A DNA stretch of 64,000 nt from Ruegeria spongiae. Its GTDB lineage: Bacteria > Pseudomonadota > Alphaproteobacteria > Rhodobacterales > Rhodobacteraceae. Position numbers and translations under genes: made by a program. Under the pieces are notes generated by a model. The model worked only from the letters and a program-made list of their open reading frames with translations. It did not search any database and had not been told where the DNA came from. The stretch is taken from the NCBI RefSeq assembly GCF_023502395.1, contig NZ_JAMFMB010000005.1, forward strand, positions 62,001 through 126,000, in the 5' to 3' direction. The first letter of the stretch is position 1. Each line of letters opens with the position of its first letter. Positions 57,139 through 64,000 of the stretch are shown piece by piece.

Positions 57139-60100
57139 TCAGACGAAGGCAAAATCATCGCTGTCCAGCTCTGCCACCCAGACATTGCGCAGCAGCAGGC
57201 TGTCATCGTCGTTGAATTCCAGCCGGGTGTGGCGTCCGACCTGCGAGGCCGAGGCCAGCACGTCACCAAAGCTGTCGACACCTTCGATATCCAATACGAT
57301 CGAATCGCCCGGCAGACTCCACCACAGGAACTCGAACCCGGTGTCGAAGTCGCGGATCACGTCATGGCCGCCGTCAAAGACAAAGCTGTCCCGTCCCCAA
57401 CCGCCCTTGAGCACGTCATCACCCGCGCCACCTGCCAGCACATCCCGACCGATGCCGCCCTTGAGCACGTCGTTGCCTTCGCCGCCTTTCAGGGTGTCCG
57501 ATCCGAACCCGCCAATCAGCCGGTCATCGTCCGCGCCGCCATTCAGCTCATCATTGCCGAAACCGCCCTTGAGCCTGTCATTCCCCGCGCCGCCCGAGAC
57601 GATGTCATCGCCAAAACGCCCGTTGATACGGTCATCGCCCGCACCGGCGCGCAGCAGATCGTCTCCGAATGTGCCCCGTTCCGCCTGCGCCAGTGACGGC
57701 GTCACATCAGTCGTGACGTTGAAGCTGGAGGTATCCCCCTCACCGATGCCCGCATAAGGATTGCCATCGAGATCGACAAAGGCCCCATCGGTGATTTCCA
57801 CCACATAGCGCGCATCCGCCGCCAGATGTTCGGGCGGCGTGAGCGTCACGGTGTTGCCGTCAACCTGTACGAGCCGCGCATCGCTCACGTCGATCTCGGT
57901 TCTTGTGCCATCCCCGCGATTGACCAGTGTGAGCGTGCCCTCGCCCGCCGCGACGTCTTCGGTGAATGTCAGCGTCAGCGCGCTGTCATTGCCCACATCG
58001 CGGGCATTGTCACCGGGCGTGGCCGAGACCAGAAACGGATCAGCCTCGCCCCCCAGTTCGATCTTCGTCGGCGCATAGACCGACCCATCAGAGACAAAGC
58101 CCAGACGGCCATCGGAATTGGAGCCCCAGGTAAAGATTTCGCCTGCGTCACTCACCGCAATGATCGAGTTCGGGCCGCTTTGCAGTTCAACGATCCTCAC
58201 ATCGTCCAGTTCAACGATCAGGGTCGGATAGAAGCTCGCGTCACTCTCAAGCCCCGGATCGCCGTCCAGCCCGCCGGTCGGGCCTTCGTCATTGGGCCCC
58301 CAGCCATAGACATCGCCATCCTCGGTCAGCGCCATCGCCCAGCGGGCGCCGCCCTTGACCTCGACCACATTGCCCGGCAGCCCGGTCAGCTCGACGGGCG
58401 CCAGCACGTCCGAGGTGTCGGGTGCAAAGGTGCCGTCGCCATTGTCCTCGCCCTGCAGCAGTTGCCCGTTGCGGCTTTCGCCCCAGCCAAAGACCCGGCC
58501 ATCATCGGTGACCGCGTAAGAGGTTTTGGTATCTGCCGTCACCGAGAGGATGTTCTCGGGCAGCCCCTCGACCAGCACCGGCTCCAGCGCGCGCCGGGCG
58601 GGTGTGCCGTCCGCCTCAAGCGCGTCGGGTGATCCAAGCTGGCCGTCGGTGTTGCTGCCAAAGGCCCAGACCTGACCATCCGCCGTCAGCGCCAGCGTAT
58701 GGGAATTGCCCGAGGACACGGTGACCACGGTTTCATTGGCCAGCGCCTCGATCAGCTGCGGGGTCAGGCGTTCCTGCTGATCGCCCAGACCCAGCTGCCC
58801 GTTGCTGTTGTTGCCCCAGCCATAAAGCTGCCCGGTGTCGGAGATCGCGTAAGACACGCCATTGCCATTCTCGATGCTGGCGATCTCGACGTCATCCAGC
58901 GCGTCGATCTTGACCGCTGTTGTACGGGTCTCTTCATCGCCGGTCCCCAGCGGGCCGCGATTGTTGAAGCCGAAGGCGTAGACATCGCCATCCTCGGTCA
59001 GGACGGTGGTGTGCAGCAGCCCCGCCGAGACCGAGACAATCCTGGCCTCGAACCCTTCGGGCATCTCGACCGCCAGCGGCGTCTTGATGTCGAACCCGGT
59101 GCTGCCGTTGCCCAGTTGACCGACAACGTTCTCGCCGCTTGCATAAAGCGTGTTGCTGTCCTGATCGAGGAAGACCGAGAAATGGTTGCCCGCGCCCACG
59201 GTCCCGGCGGTGACCTGCGCCTTGCCCTCATAGGTTTCCAATGCACGCGGACGGGTCAGCTGGTCGTCATAGGTGCTGGACCCAAACAGCGTGGTCTCGC
59301 CCCCATCAAAGTAATCGCCATCGCCATTCACATCGCTCAGTCGGATCACATTGCCCTCGCGGGCGAAATTGTTGCCAACCAGCGTCAGGTTGCCATCCTC
59401 ATCCGCGGTGATGGAAAACCCGATCTCGGCCGCGATCCCGTCAGGCATCTGGTTGGCGTTCCAGACCTCGCGCGCTTCATGCACCGAGTCGATCTGCCCC
59501 GATCCGTCCAGATCGCTCAGTCGGTAGACCTTCAGCGCCTCGCCCGTCTCGGGGAACCAGGTGAGCGTATAAAGCGACCCGTCCACCGCCACAGCACTGG
59601 CGATATCCACCGGTGCGCCGAAATTCATGTCGTCCGAGATGAAGGGCGTGACCTCATCCGCCTGAATGCTGCCGTCACCGTTCTTGTCCTCGATCCGGTG
59701 GATCACATCCGTGGCCGCACCGGTCAGATCGTTCAGATAGGCCACATCCCCATCAAAGCTGAGGTCAAAAGGCACCGTCGTGTCGATGACGGTTTGCAGA
59801 TCCAGCCAGAGCGTCGCCTCGCCCGCGTCATTGGCATCGCCATCGCCATTCAGATCAACCGTTCGGTAAATCGCGTCCTGCGGGGTCGAAGAAACGCCCG
59901 CATTGGCGATATAGATCGCGCCGTCGCCGCCTTGGTGGATGCCGTTTGGCGTGACGGTCGAAAACCCTGCCGCGTTGTCCGCCGAAAACCAGAGCTGCGC
60001 CTCGCCCGCGTCCTGCGCGTCGCCATCGCCGTTCCGATCAGTCAGGCGATAGACGCTGTCGGTGGTGCCATCGCCGAAATAAACCGATTTGTCCCTGGCC

Positions 60101-60291
60101 TGATGGATGGTGAACACATTGCCGGTCGGTGCCACCAGCCCCGAGGCGTTGTCGCCATCAAAGAACACGGTCGCCTCATCCGCGCCCGAGGCGGTGCCGT
60201 CGCCATCTATGTCCTGAAGAAGAAGGATCTGATCCTTGCGTTGATCGCCCACCAAAACACCGTTGGGGGTGCGGGAAACAAGCCGTGCCAT
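57139..60291 (-). CDS. RTX protein with EF-hand-like repeats and a seven-bladed RCC1 propeller
   Basis: This 1050-residue protein has four regions. Residues 27-335 contain six calcium-loop motifs (DIDGDGT, DRNGDGD, DLNGDGD, DKNGDGS, DLDGSGQ, DVNGDGD) spaced 56-61 residues apart. Residues 367-748 contain exactly seven RCC1-type repeats, enough for a full propeller (for example VSAGLLHTTVLTEDGDVYAFG). Residues 752-860 are a SbsA-like Ig domain. Residues 874-970 carry RTX nonapeptides (GGAGNDRLKGG). No N-terminal signal is seen, so export is probably by type I secretion. AGGAGG before ATG 60291 fixes the start; no ABC exporter lies nearby. Confidence 0.85.
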   Translation of the reverse strand: MARLVSRTPNGVLVGDQRKDQILLLQDIDGDGTASGADEATVFFDGDNASGLVAPTGNVFTIHQARDKSVYFGDGTTDSVYRLTDRNGDGDAQDAGEAQLWFSADNAAGFSTVTPNGIHQGGDGAIYIANAGVSSTPQDAIYRTVDLNGDGDANDAGEATLWLDLQTVIDTTVPFDLSFDGDVAYLNDLTGAATDVIHRIEDKNGDGSIQADEVTPFISDDMNFGAPVDIASAVAVDGSLYTLTWFPETGEALKVYRLSDLDGSGQIDSVHEAREVWNANQMPDGIAAEIGFSITADEDGNLTLVGNNFAREGNVIRLSDVNGDGDYFDGGETTLFGSSTYDDQLTRPRALETYEGKAQVTAGTVGAGNHFSVFLDQDSNTLYASGENVVGQLGNGSTGFDIKTPLAVEMPEGFEARIVSVSAGLLHTTVLTEDGDVYAFGFNNRGPLGTGDEETRTTAVKIDALDDVEIASIENGNGVSYAISDTGQLYGWGNNSNGQLGLGDQQERLTPQLIEALANETVVTVSSGNSHTLALTADGQVWAFGSNTDGQLGSPDALEADGTPARRALEPVLVEGLPENILSVTADTKTSYAVTDDGRVFGWGESRNGQLLQGEDNGDGTFAPDTSDVLAPVELTGLPGNVVEVKGGARWAMALTEDGDVYGWGPNDEGPTGGLDGDPGLESDASFYPTLIVELDDVRIVELQSGPNSIIAVSDAGEIFTWGSNSDGRLGFVSDGSVYAPTKIELGGEADPFLVSATPGDNARDVGNDSALTLTFTEDVAAGEGTLTLVNRGDGTRTEIDVSDARLVQVDGNTVTLTPPEHLAADARYVVEITDGAFVDLDGNPYAGIGEGDTSSFNVTTDVTPSLAQAERGTFGDDLLRAGAGDDRINGRFGDDIVSGGAGNDRLKGGFGNDELNGGADDDRLIGGFGSDTLKGGEGNDVLKGGIGRDVLAGGAGDDVLKGGWGRDSFVFDGGHDVIRDFDTGFEFLWWSLPGDSIVLDIEGVDSFGDVLASASQVGRHTRLEFNDDDSLLLRNVWVAELDSDDFAFV

Positions 60292-60481
60292 CTGCAGGCC
60301 TCCTATTCTGAAGTGAAAGGGGTCGCCTGGCAGGACTGCTGAGTTTCGCGGCACTCCTAGACCGCAAAAGACGGCTTGTCCAGAAGATGTTAACGGTTTC
60401 GGCGATCCGCTGGCATCAGCCGCGTGTTTTTGATACCCCGCCCCTCGTATCGTTTCAGACCACACCGGAGCACCCATCACC

Positions 60482-61330
60482 TTGACCCGCCCCGAGACCC
60501 CTCTCCCGAAGACGCTGAGCGCCATGGCGGTCGATGTGCTGACCACCGCAGATGGCCGCGAAAAGGCTGCCAAATCGCGGGCCCACGCAGCGCGTTGGGC
60601 TGCCGCGCGTTCAACCGGCGAGGTGATCGAGATCGGGCGCGCCACCCCGCCGGACCATCCTGCCCGCCCCGAACGGCCCGAACTGCTCAGCCCGCGCGAC
60701 GTGCCCAAACGCAAGCCGGGCTCGCCCAAAGGGCGGGTCGCGCTGCTGCATGCGGTGGCGCATATCGAGCTGAACGCGGTGGACCTGCATTGGGACATCA
60801 TCGCCCGCTTTGCCGACACCCCGATGCCGATGGGGTTCTATGATGATTGGGTCAAAGCCGCCGACGAAGAGTCAAAGCACTTTAACCTCATCAGTGACTG
60901 CCTTGAAAACATGGGGAGTTTTTATGGCGATATGCCTGCCCATCACGGCATGTGGCGGGCCGCTTCCGATACGGCAGAGGACCTGCTGGGGCGGCTGGCC
61001 ATCGTACCCATGGTGCTTGAGGCGCGCGGGCTGGACGTTACGCCGGGCATGATCGCCATTTTCGAGAAGGCCGGTGAAGCGGCGGCGGTGGACAGCCTCA
61101 AGACCATCTACGCCGAAGAGGTCAGTCATGTGGCCTATGGCTCGAAATGGTTCAATTTCTGCTGCGGGCGCAACAATTGCGACCCCAAAGAGGTGTTTCA
61201 CGCATTGGTCCGGCAGTATTTCAAAGGCGGGTTGAAACCACCCTTCAACGAAGAAAAGCGCGCCGAGGCCGGTTTGCCACCTGACTTTTACTGGCCGCTC
61301 GCCGAAGAGTTTCCGGCCTATCTGCGCTGA
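60482..61330 (+). CDS. DUF455 ferritin-like protein
   Basis: This 282-residue protein has a ferritin-like four-helix core with putative metal ligands in AHIELNAVDLHWD, KAADEESKHFNL and YAEEVSHVAYGSKWF, a spacing typical of diiron proteins. Function is unknown; related proteins include tRNA-modifying MiaE-like enzymes. The likely start is TTG at 60482, with GGAG upstream at long spacing; ATG at 60524 is an alternative. It is divergent from the RTX gene. Confidence 0.85.
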   Translation: MTRPETPLPKTLSAMAVDVLTTADGREKAAKSRAHAARWAAARSTGEVIEIGRATPPDHPARPERPELLSPRDVPKRKPGSPKGRVALLHAVAHIELNAVDLHWDIIARFADTPMPMGFYDDWVKAADEESKHFNLISDCLENMGSFYGDMPAHHGMWRAASDTAEDLLGRLAIVPMVLEARGLDVTPGMIAIFEKAGEAAAVDSLKTIYAEEVSHVAYGSKWFNFCCGRNNCDPKEVFHALVRQYFKGGLKPPFNEEKRAEAGLPPDFYWPLAEEFPAYLR

Positions 61331-61511
61331 TACTGGCAGATAACCCTCAACAATCGGCAATTTTCCGCGCACCACAGGCGAGAAGCCCCACTTTGAGACC
61401 AACCGCAAGGCGTTGCGCTTGCTCAATTGTTAACATGTGGCTATTCAGTCGCACCAAGGCTCGCAGGACCAAACCGATGGGCCGCCTTTGGGGGCAGACA
61501 GGGACTTACGC

Positions 61512-62837
61512 GTGCGTACAAAGCTGGCGATCAAAATTCATGCGTTTCTGGAACGACGCTTCCCGGAACGCCGTGTCTTCCTTAAATCCGACAGCGACAC
61601 CCGCTTTATCCGCCTCCGACCCGAAACCCAGCTTGTGGCTTTTGCCGGTGCCTCGGCGCTGGTGGCCTGGACCATTGTCGCCACCGCGATCCTGTTGATG
61701 GACAGCATCGGCTCGGGCAATTTCCGCGAACAGGCGCGCCGCGATCAGGCCACCTATCAGGACCGGCTCAACGCGCTGTCGGAGGAACGCAATGCCCGCG
61801 CCGAAGAAGCCTTGGCCGCGCAGGAGCGGTTCAATGCGGCGCTGGCGCAGGTCTCGGCGATGCAATCGGAATTGCTGACCTCGGAAATCCGCCGCAACGA
61901 GCTGGAAACCGGGATCGAGGTGATCCAGACCACCCTGCGCACCGCGATGAAAGAACGCGAAGCGGCGCGCGCCACCTTGGCGCAGATGCAGCTTGAGGCC
62001 GAAAGTGACGACGCGCAGAAACTGGCCTCTGCCGCCCCCGCGCAGATGGACCTGATCGCTGACGCGCTCAGCCGGACCGCTGCCGAGCGCGACCAGATCA
62101 TCGCTGATGCACAATCGGCGCTTGAGGCCCGCGACACGCTGGAACTGGAAATCTCGCTGATGCGCGAGCAGAACGAGCAGATTTTCCGCCAGTTGGAAGA
62201 GGCGATGGTGATCTCGGTCGAACCGCTGGACAAGATGTTCCGCAGCGCCGGCATGCCCACCGACCGGATCATCGAGCAGGTGCGGCGTGGCTATAGCGGT
62301 GTCGGCGGTCCGCTGACCCCTTTGTCCTTCAGCACACGCGGTGAAGAGATCTCGCCCGACGAGATTCGCGCCAATCGCCTGCTGCAGCAGATGGATCAGC
62401 TGAACCTCTATCGCATCGCCGCCCAGAAAGCGCCCTTTGCCAGCCCGGTCCGCGCTGCGGTGCGCTATACCAGCGGCTTCGGGACCCGACGCGACCCCAA
62501 GACAGGCGGTCGCCGGATGCATAACGGTTCTGATTTCGCGGGCGCCCATGGCACTGATATCTATGCCACAGCCGACGGTGTGGTCAGCCATGCAGGCTGG
62601 CAATCGGGCTTTGGCCGGCTGGTCAAGATCAAGCATGAATTCGGCATTGAGACACTTTACGCTCATAACTCCAAGATCCGCGTAAAGGTCGGCCAAAGGG
62701 TCTCGCGCGGCGATCACATAGCTGATATGGGTAGCACCGGACGGTCGACCGGCACGCATCTGCACTATGAAGTGCGTGTCAATGGCAGGCCCACGAACCC
62801 AATGACTTACATCAAGGCTGCAAGAGATGTTTTCTAA
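61512..62837 (+). CDS. M23-family peptidoglycan endopeptidase, membrane-anchored
   Basis: This 441-residue protein has one membrane segment at about residues 40-62, a long coiled coil (about 70-220) and a C-terminal M23 (LytM) domain. The zinc ligands are visible in MHNGSDFAGAHG and HLHYEVRV, so the domain appears active, unlike the degenerate EnvC type. It likely trims peptidoglycan in the periplasm. GTG at 61512 is used because AGGGA precedes it; the longer ATG frame at 61437 is an alternative. It overlaps the bactofilin gene by 11 bp. Confidence 0.87.
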   Translation: MRTKLAIKIHAFLERRFPERRVFLKSDSDTRFIRLRPETQLVAFAGASALVAWTIVATAILLMDSIGSGNFREQARRDQATYQDRLNALSEERNARAEEALAAQERFNAALAQVSAMQSELLTSEIRRNELETGIEVIQTTLRTAMKEREAARATLAQMQLEAESDDAQKLASAAPAQMDLIADALSRTAAERDQIIADAQSALEARDTLELEISLMREQNEQIFRQLEEAMVISVEPLDKMFRSAGMPTDRIIEQVRRGYSGVGGPLTPLSFSTRGEEISPDEIRANRLLQQMDQLNLYRIAAQKAPFASPVRAAVRYTSGFGTRRDPKTGGRRMHNGSDFAGAHGTDIYATADGVVSHAGWQSGFGRLVKIKHEFGIETLYAHNSKIRVKVGQRVSRGDHIADMGSTGRSTGTHLHYEVRVNGRPTNPMTYIKAARDVF

Positions 62838-63330
62838 GAGCAAAATCAACGAGCCCGGCTCCGAAGCGGACAAGCCCGCGTCCGCTGCACCCACGGCGGC
62901 CCCGGCAGCGCCTGCACAGAGCGACTACAAACCCACCGCCCCCAAGCCGAAGGCCCCCGCATCGGTGCTGTCCTCGGACCTGCATGTGACCGGCAACCTC
63001 AAGACCACCGGCGACATCCAGGTCGAAGGCACGGTCGAAGGTGATATCCGCGCCCATCTGCTGACGATCGGAGAATCGGCCACAATCAAGGGCGAAGTCA
63101 CCGCCGATGACGTGGTGATCAATGGCCGCATCGTGGGTCGTGTCCGTGGCCTCAAGGTGCGCCTGACCTCGACCGCACGGGTCGAAGGTGACATCATCCA
63201 CAAGACCATCGCGATCGAAAGCGGTGCGCATTTCGAAGGCTCGGTGCAGCGTCAGGACGACCCGCTGAACCCCGGTCGCTCGACCAAGCCCGGCGCCAAC
63301 CCGGCTGCCGCCAAGGCCGAGACCGCCTGA
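62827..63330 (+). CDS. bacA: Bactofilin family cytoskeletal protein
   Basis: This 167-residue protein has a disordered Pro/Ala-rich N-terminus (about 45 residues) and a right-handed beta-helix core (SVLSSDLHVTGNLKTTGDIQVEGTVEGDI to GSVQ), with a short basic tail. Bactofilins polymerise without nucleotide and position cell-wall enzymes. The overlap with the M23 peptidase gene mirrors the bactofilin/LytM pairs of other bacteria that shape the cell or its stalk. Confidence 0.92.
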   Translation: MFSKSKINEPGSEADKPASAAPTAAPAAPAQSDYKPTAPKPKAPASVLSSDLHVTGNLKTTGDIQVEGTVEGDIRAHLLTIGESATIKGEVTADDVVINGRIVGRVRGLKVRLTSTARVEGDIIHKTIAIESGAHFEGSVQRQDDPLNPGRSTKPGANPAAAKAETA

Positions 63331-63360
63331 AAGCACCGGGACACATCCCAGTTCAAATCA

Positions 63361-63390
63361 CGCCGCAGATAAGCTCTGCGGCGTTTTTTT
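63361..63390 (+). terminator. Terminator of the M23-bactofilin operon
   Basis: CGCCGCAGA pairs with TCTGCGGCG around a five-base loop and is followed by seven T residues, 31 bp after the bactofilin stop. Confidence 0.93.
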
Positions 63391-63404
63391 GTGGCCGGGA
63401 CCTG

Positions 63405-64000
63405 TCAGGACGCCAGCGCCAACCCGCCCTGCCCCTCTGGCGCGGGGACCAGCGCCGTGCTCAGGGCGGCATCCAGCGGCGTGTTCTCGAAATCCGGCAG
63501 CAGCGTGGCAAACCGGGTGCCCTCCAGCGCGTGGGGTTTCGACCAGAGGTAGCGCATTTCGACCAGATGGCGGCCCATCTTCCAGACCGGGGACAGCAAC
63601 CGGACCGGCAACCAGTTGAACCGGTGCAGCTTCAGCCGCGCGCCATGGGCCTTTTGCACGGCTTCAAACAGCGACCGGCCCGTCAGCGTGTAGCCCGGAA
63701 ACGGCACATCCTCGAACCGGTCCAGATGCGCGCGCATCCCGGCCAGCGCCACCGCCGCGCGGGCCAGATCGGGCAGAAAGGCCCAGGCATGCGGCTGATC
63801 CGGATCGCCAGGATAGGTGAACCTGTCCCGTCCGAGCCCCGCCAGCATGACCTTGTCAAACCAGTTGCCCGAAGGCACCGTGTCGATGAAATCCCCGGCC
63901 CGCAGGATCAGCGTTTGGACGCCCGATCTGCGATAGGCCGCTTCCATGTCAATCCGAACGCGGCCCAGCGGATTGGTGGCCCGATGCGGCGTCTTTTCGT
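63405..64000 (-). CDS. NAD(P)-binding epimerase/dehydratase-like protein, truncated by the window edge
   Basis: The visible part is the C-terminal 198 codons of an extended-SDR/NmrA-like protein; the frame stays open to the last base of the window, so the N-terminal Rossmann half lies outside. It reads TPHRATNPLGRVRIDMEAAYRRSGVQTLILRAGDFID, then AWAFLPDLARAAVALAG. The ATG at 63947 is internal, not the start. It is convergent with bactofilin. Substrate is unknown. Confidence 0.82.
   Translation of the reverse strand, partial: EKTPHRATNPLGRVRIDMEAAYRRSGVQTLILRAGDFIDTVPSGNWFDKVMLAGLGRDRFTYPGDPDQPHAWAFLPDLARAAVALAGMRAHLDRFEDVPFPGYTLTGRSLFEAVQKAHGARLKLHRFNWLPVRLLSPVWKMGRHLVEMRYLWSKPHALEGTRFATLLPDFENTPLDAALSTALVPAPEGQGGLALAS

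Noticed and set aside
58699-60342. Long open frame (over 500 codons) opposite the RTX gene
   Set aside because: It is antisense to repeat-rich high-GC coding sequence and has no ribosome-binding site or recognisable protein motifs; a GC-driven shadow frame.

Overview
This 64 kb window is high-GC, densely coded DNA from an alphaproteobacterium, almost certainly a Rhodobacteraceae/Roseobacter-group organism. The evidence is a condensing-type 5-aminolevulinate synthase (HemA) with an FnrL-like box upstream, the amiC/mrcA/prfB neighbourhood, a three-gene TRAP uptake operon, a sensor kinase with a cache-type domain, an RTX-type secreted protein, a Hint-domain protein and an M23 peptidase/bactofilin pair. 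Most of the window is chromosomal housekeeping DNA with small accessory insertions. No CRISPR array, rRNA, prophage or intact transposase was seen.

Layout. 0-3 kb: two small membrane proteins, the N-end-rule transferase bpt, a VOC protein and a frameshifted yrbL-like gene. 3-10 kb: a TRAP transporter operon (dctP, terminator hairpin, dctQ, dctM) divergent from a cache-domain histidine kinase and its LuxR-type response regulator, then a small orphan gene. 10.6-14.3 kb: a mononuclear-iron oxygenase, then a complete branched-chain amino acid regulatory unit (promoter, Leu/Val/Ile-coding leader peptide, terminator, ilvB, hairpin pair, ilvN). 14.5-23 kb: an HTH regulator, a DUF2189 membrane protein, prfB, mrcA and amiC, with an orphan peptidoglycan-binding-like gene wedged between mrcA and amiC. 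23-31 kb: an aminotransferase, an M48 peptidase, a DsbA-like oxidoreductase, a Hint protein, ispG, rodZ and hemA. 31-41 kb: an M20 peptidase, an enoyl-CoA hydratase-like protein, a duplicated DUF922-like putative metallopeptidase beside two tandem tRNA-Asp genes, pirin, ybdK, a three-gene valine-catabolism operon and an orphan ATP-grasp enzyme. 41.8-53 kb: uvrA, two MFS transporters, a methyltransferase, a 1.16 kb non-coding scar with a ParB-like remnant and a strong terminator, lpd, DUF924 and queA. 53-64 kb: a giant AsmA/YhdP-like protein, a 1-Cys peroxiredoxin, a 1050-residue RTX protein with two repeat arrays, a ferritin-like DUF455 protein, an M23 peptidase, a bactofilin and a truncated NAD(P)-binding protein at the window edge.

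How the genes work together. Two themes recur. One is cell-envelope growth and shape: mrcA, amiC, rodZ, M23 plus bactofilin, and the AsmA-like protein. The other is branched-chain amino acid turnover: ilvBN synthesis controlled by attenuation, and the isobutyryl-CoA to methylmalonate-semialdehyde branch. The least explained material is the wedged gene at 20.3 kb, the duplicated HExxH protein at 34 kb, the double-array RTX protein at 57-60 kb and the 46.6-47.7 kb scar.
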